Assembly: GCA_905181885.1 (NCBI GenBank)
Contig: CAJIZI010000001.1
Span: 1-64,000, forward strand
From: an uncultured Gammaproteobacteria bacterium
Lineage (GTDB): Bacteria > Pseudomonadota > Gammaproteobacteria > Nitrosococcales > Methylophagaceae
DNA: 64,000 nt
Direction of reading: 5' to 3'
In this document: piece by piece, positions 57,962 to 64,000 of the stretch
Layout: the number at the start of each line of letters is the position of its first letter
Numbering within the stretch: the first letter of the stretch is position 1
The notes under the pieces: model-generated
What the model was told of the DNA's origin: nothing
The model's database searches: none
What the model saw: only the letters and a program-made list of their open reading frames with translations
Made by a program: the position numbers and the translations under genes

Positions 57962-59168
57962 AGGGAACCGTCATCATTCGGATTGTGCTCGCGTCTTTTG
58001 CCTTACCTTCAGTCCATAAAAGTAAAAACTTATTTGTCATCGCCACAACACGCGGGTGTGTAGCACGTATACCCTCTTCAGAAGCGATTACAGTCTTAGT
58101 CCAACTTTTTCCCTGGTTAATTGACTGTGAGTAAGCGATTTGAAAACCTGTTGCTGTGATATTATCCCAAGTTGCTAGTACCTCACCACCACTAGATACG
58201 GATAGATCACTATGCACTGCCGTATCCTCACCTAAGCGAAGTGGTTCAGACCAAGATTGACCATTATCTATTGAATTCAAATAGTAGGTGCCGCTATGCT
58301 TGGTATGACCTGTTCCTACGGTACTATGAATCAGATCCCTCTCGTCATCAAAAGCAATGCTCCCCCCTATATGTGGACAGCCCTGAAAGTCCCAATTAAA
58401 ATTACCTACAGTGCTGAGTTGTTCCCAGCCTTGTTCTGAGTCAACTCTGCCTAAGGTCATATCAGAAGGATCTTTATCTCGATAAAATACATAAAACAGC
58501 CCATCATGATATTTTGCTGTATTCCAACAGCAGGCACAACTTCGCTCGTCTAGAGTTAGGTTAGTCGACCAAGTCAACCCACCGTCAAGACTATTTGAAT
58601 AACGTAGCCCCTGTGTTGCTCCTTTGCCCTTTTTAGTGCGGCTATCTAGCCAAGTTAGACTGATTGTATCTGCATCTGCATCCATTGCAAAAAAGCCATG
58701 AGCTCCGTGCCAATCAGCGGGAGAATCTATCCTCTCCCACGATTCCCCTTTATCTTCTGATATCATTACGATCATGGGCCCAGCGTTATGCTTGCCGTCC
58801 TCTATTCGACTTCCCCAAACTGCAACAAGGTGATTTCCCTGAACAGCTAGTCGTGCATCATTGCCCCTCACAACTCTGGCTGTGATATCCAAGCCTCGGG
58901 TAATATTGACAGGTTTGGACCATGACTCACCTTGATCAACAGAAGATTGATACCAAAGGCTATCTTTATTTTTTATTTTTTTCCCAAGTAATAAATGTAC
59001 AGAATCGTCAATATATTTAATATCAACACTCGTTACATTATTAGATGAATAAACCAAAGAGGCTTTTGACTCATTTGAGCCCACATGATGTCCTGCCATA
59101 GTAGTTGGCATATTTATGCTAAATCCCATAAATAGCATTAAAACCATGTGTAGTTTATTCACTGTCAT
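57951..59168 (-). CDS. Secreted BNR/sialidase-like beta-propeller with CACC motif
   Basis: The 405-residue protein has a signal peptide (residues 1-25, ending TMA) and at least five Asp-box repeats (SSVDQGESW, SEDKGESW, SLDGGLTW, SIDNGQSW, SINQGKSW), which build a six-bladed propeller. The sialidase arginine triad is not obvious, so enzymatic action on sialic acid is unlikely. A CACCW motif (Cys211, 213, 214) and GCPH (Cys264) could bind a metal. It lies between a TonB receptor and a thioredoxin-like gene on the same strand, which suggests a metal or cofactor uptake module. Confidence 0.8.
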   Translation of the reverse strand: MTVNKLHMVLMLFMGFSINMPTTMAGHHVGSNESKASLVYSSNNVTSVDIKYIDDSVHLLLGKKIKNKDSLWYQSSVDQGESWSKPVNITRGLDITARVVRGNDARLAVQGNHLVAVWGSRIEDGKHNAGPMIVMISEDKGESWERIDSPADWHGAHGFFAMDADADTISLTWLDSRTKKGKGATQGLRYSNSLDGGLTWSTNLTLDERSCACCWNTAKYHDGLFYVFYRDKDPSDMTLGRVDSEQGWEQLSTVGNFNWDFQGCPHIGGSIAFDDERDLIHSTVGTGHTKHSGTYYLNSIDNGQSWSEPLRLGEDTAVHSDLSVSSGGEVLATWDNITATGFQIAYSQSINQGKSWTKTVIASEEGIRATHPRVVAMTNKFLLLWTEGKAKDASTIRMMTVPFGQ

Positions 59169-59226
59169 TACCCCATCATAACTAAAAAGTGCTGGCTTAG
59201 TTCAATAAGCCAACACTTTACATTTC

Positions 59227-61300
59227 TTAAAGTTTATATTCGAAACCTACAAAGGCTTGCCTTGGTGGCGCAGGCGTATAACGCTCGGAACCATAAGCAA
59301 GCTCAGCGCTCTCTGCATACAACCTATCGGTTATATTATTTACTCGCGCAAAAATTGTAAAGTTCTTATCTAATCTCATATCTCATTTTAATATTACCAA
59401 CATCATGCCCCGCATAACGTGCTGTATTTGCATCATCTAGCCAATAAGAACCAACATGTTCCCATTCAAACATGGTCGTCAAACCGCTCAATTGATTTGG
59501 CGTATATATCAAACGTGCATTAGCAGTGTTTTCAGGTGCCTGTTGCTGTTCATTATCACCATAAACATCATCTCCATCAAATTCGTGCTGCGAGAAGCTG
59601 TAAGCCAGTTTTGTAGTGACTTCATCAGATAATTTAGAGGCTAATGAAAATTCTAACCCGCGGTGGAGAGTTTTACTACCATTAACAAAATAACGCTCCC
59701 CGAAGGCATTTTCTCTACGAACAATTGTATCGTCAATTACAAGTGAGTAGATAGCCGTTGTAAATTCATGCCCCCCTTTTCTATATTTGTAACCAACTTC
59801 AAATGTATCTGTTACTTCTTCATCTAAACTAAAATCAATATTATTTGTTCTCAAGCTATACAAGCGTGATGCTTGAGGAACTCTAAAACCATTCGCATAG
59901 CGACCGTATACTGACTGCTGACTTGATATCTGATAAGTTAAATCAAGTTTAGGGCTAAGATGGTTAAAAGTAGGGTCAATATCAGAACTAGCCCGAGAGT
60001 ATGTAGAGGCAGCGTATTGACCATCTGTTAGCTTATTCGTGTATTCAAAGCTATTTATGTCATATCGTAAACCTGCACCTAACTTAATCTTTGGGGTTAT
60101 TGCAAGTTCAACTCTAATGTAGGGGGCAATGGCCTTATAATCAACTTCATAATCATAAATTTTACCCGCAGCCACCGTACTTCCCCAACCAGAGGGAGTA
60201 TAGTCAAATCCTTGTTCAAACTCAGTTGAAGCTTGAGTATATTCAACATCTAAGCCTGTTATTGTCTGCACTCTTCCTGTATCGATATCTGCTTTTAATA
60301 ATAATCCATAGCTATTTTCTTCGCTATCGTTAGATGGGGCATTCGCCTCCCAAGTCGCATTGTACCTATTCCTATTGTTACGAATATAAGCAATTGTGTT
60401 AACTTCAAGCATGTCAGATACTATATGATTCAGTTCAAAATTTAAACGAGAATAATCAAATTTTCGTATAGGTTCAACACCAGCACTTATGGTCCTCTCA
60501 ACATTTTGGCCAATATAGCTAGGTTCATCACGATAACGTCTGAACCCATTAATAGCACTTGTCATTTCTGACTCTGAACTATTTATGCTCAGACCTATTT
60601 TAAGCTGATTCTCATCATTTAGGTCATTGACATAATTAATTGAAAGTTCGTCCCGCTCATATTTGGAGTGCTCTCGCCAAACATCACTTTTTGCATGTGA
60701 AATATTGGCAGAAATTGCAGCATGCTCATCGATCTCTATAGCAGTCCCAATTTCAAATCGTTGAAAATCATCGCGGCCTGATTCGGCTGATAATTTAGTA
60801 CCTAAATTATCCATGGGGTTAGATGATCTAACATTTATGATTCCACCCACGGCATCAGAACCGTACAAGGCCGTACCAGCACCCTTAAATACTTCCACTG
60901 CACCCGCCGAACTAAAATTCGTATAAGCCAAGCCATTATGATTAAAAAATCCCGATGACTGGATCGGTATACTGTCTTGCAAAAACAAGTAATATGGGTT
61001 CGTACTTTGCGGTAAACGAATACTTGTCGTATGACCAACAGTTGATCCCGTTTGAGTCAAGCGGACACCAGCTATTGAATTTAATAATTCACGCTGCGTT
61101 GATGCTTTGTCAACTTCAACCTCACTGGCAGACTTTATATCTATGCTAGCTGGTAACTCTAGGGAAGAGCGCTCACTTCGCGTGGCTGTGACAGTCATAT
61201 CATCAAAAGTGATATCTTCAGCATAGCTGAAGCTAGCAAAACATAATAGCGACATCAATGATAGTGCTGAAGTAAGTATAATATTCATAACAATTCCCAA
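59227..61300 (-). pseudogene. TonB-dependent outer membrane receptor with C-terminal frameshift
   Basis: The first frame (61300-59366, 644 residues) has a signal peptide, a TonB-box-like DDMTVTATR, a plug domain (LLNSIAGVRLTQTGS, GTALYGSDAVGGIINVRS) and most of a 22-strand barrel. It stops at MRYEIR. The next frame continues perfectly as RLDKNFTIFARVNNITDRLY to the final FEYKL and stop at 59227, typical of receptor C-termini. One extra G near 59370-59380 explains the break. It could be a real null mutation, phase variation or a sequencing error. The ligand is unknown; linked genes hint at a metal or metal complex. Confidence 0.85.
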
Positions 61301-61513
61301 TAATACAAATTTATCTAGCTAAGAGTCCAGCCTTTAACTTACAGGTATAGATACACAAATAAAACCATCATTTGTTTTAATGATTATTTTATGGATTTTG
61401 ACTTATTCAACTCAATGAGATTGTGTGATAACACCCAATTTGATAACTTTTTTACAGTCCCACAGAAACACAAAAAATAAGTTGCGCGAAATTTAAGCCA
61501 ATTTAATAGCTTA

Positions 61514-62371
61514 CTATGAGTGAGGGAGAACTAGACGAAATCCAAGTCCACCAGTACGTATTTCACGTGGGTATCTATATCGAAAGGCAGAACGCATGTA
61601 ATCAACAGCGCCATGCCATGTACCCCCCCTAAAAGTATGTCGTTCGCACTCACCAGCCGTCCCTGACCAAGAGCTACCATCTGTTGGAGCACCCTCATAA
61701 TTTGGATGCCAACAATCTGCAACCCACTCATAAACATTGCCATGCATGTCGTATAGGCCAAATTCATTGGCTGGAAAACTAGCCACTGGGACTACTTTTT
61801 TACGATTTACTCCTTCTTTGTTGCACCCAGCAACCTTAAAGGCATTACCCTCAAAGTTAGCTTGTTGATCAGTGATACACATTCCAGTATTAAATGGCGT
61901 ATTAGTCCCTGCTCGAGCAGCATACTCCCACTCTGCTTCACTAGGCAGTCGGTAATTTTTGTCAGTAACCGAATTTAACCATGTAATAAAAACCTGAACA
62001 TCATCCCAAGAAATATACCTTACTGGCATGTCAGACTCAGTCCAGCCATTGTTTTCAGGTTCATGAGTACAAGCTTTAGCACTAACACAAGTAGCCCATA
62101 ATTCAGCTGTCACTTCAGTTTTTGTCATTTGAAAGGCGGGAATAGTCACCAAGTGAACAGGTTTTTCTCTATCCTTACAATCAATAGAACTAACACAGCC
62201 CATCTCAAATTTTCCAGCTGGAATATTCGCCATTTCAGGTAAGGTGAAGTTTACGCTCTCCTCTGCATAGGAGTTTTCTAACGTTGAAAATATAACCAAC
62301 ACAAATAAAAACAATATCTTAAGGATATTTTGAAATGGGAAATAAATTTTCCCAAGGATGTCTATTGTCAT
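61514..62371 (-). CDS. Formylglycine-generating-enzyme-family (FGE-sulfatase domain) protein
   Basis: The ATG at 62371 (MTIDILGKIYFPF, 285 residues) has GGAACAG upstream and precedes a signal/anchor helix ending SYAEE; a longer frame to 62500 is less likely. The domain begins MANIPAGKFEMGC and includes YRLPSEAEWEYAARAG, ANEFGLYDMHGNVYEWVAD, FRGGTW and RSAFRYRYP, ending GLGFRLV. The C-terminal cysteine pair of true sulfatase-activating enzymes is not seen (the position reads YMRSAFRY), so oxidation of cysteine is doubtful. Probably a periplasmic protein with a structural or lectin-like role. Confidence 0.85.
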   Translation of the reverse strand: MTIDILGKIYFPFQNILKILFLFVLVIFSTLENSYAEESVNFTLPEMANIPAGKFEMGCVSSIDCKDREKPVHLVTIPAFQMTKTEVTAELWATCVSAKACTHEPENNGWTESDMPVRYISWDDVQVFITWLNSVTDKNYRLPSEAEWEYAARAGTNTPFNTGMCITDQQANFEGNAFKVAGCNKEGVNRKKVVPVASFPANEFGLYDMHGNVYEWVADCWHPNYEGAPTDGSSWSGTAGECERHTFRGGTWHGAVDYMRSAFRYRYPREIRTGGLGFRLVLPHS

Positions 62372-62574
62372 TTCTGTTCCAAGATTAAGCCATAATCGAG
62401 CGGTAATCCTATAGCCCAAATCATAATAGGTCAATAGTCCGAATATATAGATAAGGCCACACTGACTATAACTGTAAAACAATACAACATGCTTTATCAC
62501 TTAGTAATTTTTGACCAGGCTTTTCTTTTGCTTTACCGTGAGTCAACTATTTTCAACCAAATGATAAGGCCTCA

Positions 62575-63705
62575 ATGCATACAAGCAAAACAGAACAACT
62601 CAAAAACACACTATTAGGTGCTCTCACTGCTGATGCTGCTGCTTTAGGCTTTCATTGGATTTATGACCAGCAACGTATTTATGATATTGCTTCTCTCTTG
62701 CCCGAGTTTCATACCCCGTCTTCAGCCGATTACATGGGGGTTCCAAGTTACTTTGCTCATAGTAAAAAAAATAGCGGTGATGTCTCACATTATGGCGAGC
62801 AAACAATAACCCTTCTTCATTCGCTTTCTGATAATCAAGGTGTTTATAGCAAAGCTCACTATCAAAATTTATTTTGCGAGCACTTTGGCTATGGTGGTGA
62901 TTATATTGGCTATATCGATAGGCCCATGCGCGACACCCTAGACAAGATTACATCAAACCAGCTACTCGTCACAAAAAAAGCTAACGCCATTACTTTCCAT
63001 GGTGATGAAGAACAAAAACAAAAACTAATCACACTCATCACCAACTTAGTTAAACAAAATACAAGTTCATCAGCTGTTGCACAGGCTGGTATCGAAAACA
63101 AAGATCTGCCTTATGCTAAAAAACTATTTCAGGTGTTAAAAACACTTACCGACTATCACGGCGCTGATGATGAACAACTCCCTGCCATAGCAAAATTACC
63201 CGCTTTGGCTGCTCTCTACGCTGGTGACAATAAATTGTGTCAATTTACCGAGTCTGCTGTTCGTGTCACGAATAATAATGACCGTGCCGTAGCCTTTGGC
63301 CAAGTCGCCAGTAAAATGATTGAGACAGCTATCCTCACGCAAGATGTTCCTAATGTGATTGAAGCTGCACGTCAATCAGCCACGCCCGAAATACTATCCT
63401 TAATAGATCAAGCGCTTAATTTACGAAATAAATCCACACCCGAAGTGACCAAACAGCTCGGCATGAGTTGTAACTTAGAATTTGGTATACCCTCAGTAAT
63501 TCATAATTTATCGAAACAAGACACTTTCACAGAATCAATCAGACAGAATATTTATGCTGGTGGTGATTCCTGTGGTCGCTCTATATTGCTTGGTGCTGTT
63601 CTAGGCAATATCTATGGCGTAAACGAAGATAACGGGATTCCACAGTCTTGGATTGAAAAACTCGCTCAAAAAGAGCATATCACTCACTTACTGAGCTGTC
63701 TTTAA
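62575..63705 (+). CDS. ADP-ribosylglycohydrolase family protein (J1-crystallin-like), second copy
   Basis: The 376-residue protein has LKNTLLGALTADAAALGFHW at the start and YAGGDSCGRSILLGAVLGN near the end, the same layout as the gene at 9711-10772. HYGEQTITLLHSL is also shared in pattern (DYGDYNIVVLEHL there). Sequence between them has diverged strongly, so it is an old paralogue or separate acquisition. It stands alone. The ATG at 62575 lacks a strong ribosome-binding site. Confidence 0.85.
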   Translation: MHTSKTEQLKNTLLGALTADAAALGFHWIYDQQRIYDIASLLPEFHTPSSADYMGVPSYFAHSKKNSGDVSHYGEQTITLLHSLSDNQGVYSKAHYQNLFCEHFGYGGDYIGYIDRPMRDTLDKITSNQLLVTKKANAITFHGDEEQKQKLITLITNLVKQNTSSSAVAQAGIENKDLPYAKKLFQVLKTLTDYHGADDEQLPAIAKLPALAALYAGDNKLCQFTESAVRVTNNNDRAVAFGQVASKMIETAILTQDVPNVIEAARQSATPEILSLIDQALNLRNKSTPEVTKQLGMSCNLEFGIPSVIHNLSKQDTFTESIRQNIYAGGDSCGRSILLGAVLGNIYGVNEDNGIPQSWIEKLAQKEHITHLLSCL

Positions 63706-63747
63706 TCAACGCCAGGCTCGTAAAGCTGATTTAGAAGCTTAGAAGGG

Positions 63748-63999
63748 TTAAATATCAATGTGATTGAGCCACACGTCATGTTTATTACACATACTTAATA
63801 CATTTAAACGGCCAGAATAGTTACCTAATGAAAACATTGACATCGGTACGTCGTCTGTCATTGGATCAAACAGATTCTCAGCAATGAACTCAAAATGTTC
63901 ATTTAATAGCATGTGCTTGACGATATAATGCTCATAACCCCTCATTTCATGCCCTGTCAAGACTTTGACCATCACACCTTCATCACCAGAATCTAACTC
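63748..63999 (-). CDS. C-terminal part of an unidentified protein, cut by window end
   Basis: The frame stays open to the last bases of the window (ELDSGDEGVMVKV...), so the visible start candidates are internal and the gene continues beyond 64000. The readable 84 residues (MRGYEHYIVKHMLLNEHFEF, then DPMTDDVPMSMFSLGNYSGR) look soluble and protein-like. I do not recognise the family. Confidence 0.6.
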   Translation of the reverse strand, partial: ELDSGDEGVMVKVLTGHEMRGYEHYIVKHMLLNEHFEFIAENLFDPMTDDVPMSMFSLGNYSGRLNVLSMCNKHDVWLNHIDI

Positions 64000-64000
64000 A

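Overview
The window reads as a stretch of chromosome from an AT-rich marine gammaproteobacterium. Signs of this are the uvrC-pgsA-tRNA-Gly-tRNA-Cys block, a canonical rnfABCDGE-nth operon, an aa3-type cytochrome oxidase locus with its assembly genes, an NhaD sodium antiporter, and a light-driven rhodopsin with its own retinal pathway. I cannot name the genus from sequence alone. Most genes are intact and tightly packed, but the first 6 kb is visibly decaying.

Region by region. 1-6.2 kb: an accessory, eroding zone with a frameshifted aminotransferase, a tRNA-Asn with stem mismatches, the orphan tail of a lost RTX-type gene, an intact secreted metalloprotease with RTX and DUF4214 parts, a twice-frameshifted acyltransferase, and tRNA-Thr. 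The two tRNAs have similar 3' flanks. 6.4-11.5 kb (minus): a periplasmic His-rich protein, katG, an ADP-ribosylglycohydrolase and a Sel1 lipoprotein. 11.5-17.7 kb (minus): a rhodopsin-crtE-crtI-crtB-crtY-blh operon that makes a xanthorhodopsin-like proton pump and its retinal. 17.8-20.7 kb: small genes, including an RHH/partition-like pair, Sel1, a nuclease, zinc-ribbon and GDCCVxC proteins, and a run of three small membrane proteins. 20.8-22.1 kb: a dicarboxylate-type symporter. 22.7-30.2 kb (plus): coxB-coxA-ctaG-coxC-surf1-SCO-like-ctaA-ctaB, which is the terminal oxidase plus its copper and heme A assembly. 30.5-33.2 kb (minus): uvrC-pgsA-tRNAs. 33.4-43.6 kb: mfd, an oxidoreductase, a peroxiredoxin, rpiA, a fructosamine kinase-like gene, a tyrosine phosphatase, nhaD and a DAHP synthase. 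43.8-49.8 kb: rnfABCDGE-nth-DUF1841. 49.9-53.4 kb: a quinone reductase-like gene, cytochrome c5, a thioredoxin-like gene and metY. 53.6-57.4 kb (minus): ahpC-type peroxiredoxin, rep, ppnP, ubiK. 57.5-61.3 kb (minus): a frameshifted TonB receptor, a Cys-rich beta-propeller and a thioredoxin-like protein. 61.5-64 kb: an FGE-like protein, a second ADP-ribosylglycohydrolase and a partial gene.

The strongest non-obvious signals are regulatory. A block of about 190 bp is duplicated 45 kb apart, upstream of katG and of the peroxiredoxin gene. Each copy carries a sigma70-like promoter and four CGAT/ATCG blocks spaced exactly seven bases apart, the geometry of an OxyR tetramer site. The katG copy still carries a fossil peroxiredoxin ribosome-binding site and start codon. 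A 16-bp hairpin separates the rhodopsin gene from the carotenoid genes and may set their expression ratio. The rhodopsin keeps the glycine that lets xanthorhodopsins bind an antenna carotenoid, although no carotenoid hydroxylase or ketolase is encoded here.
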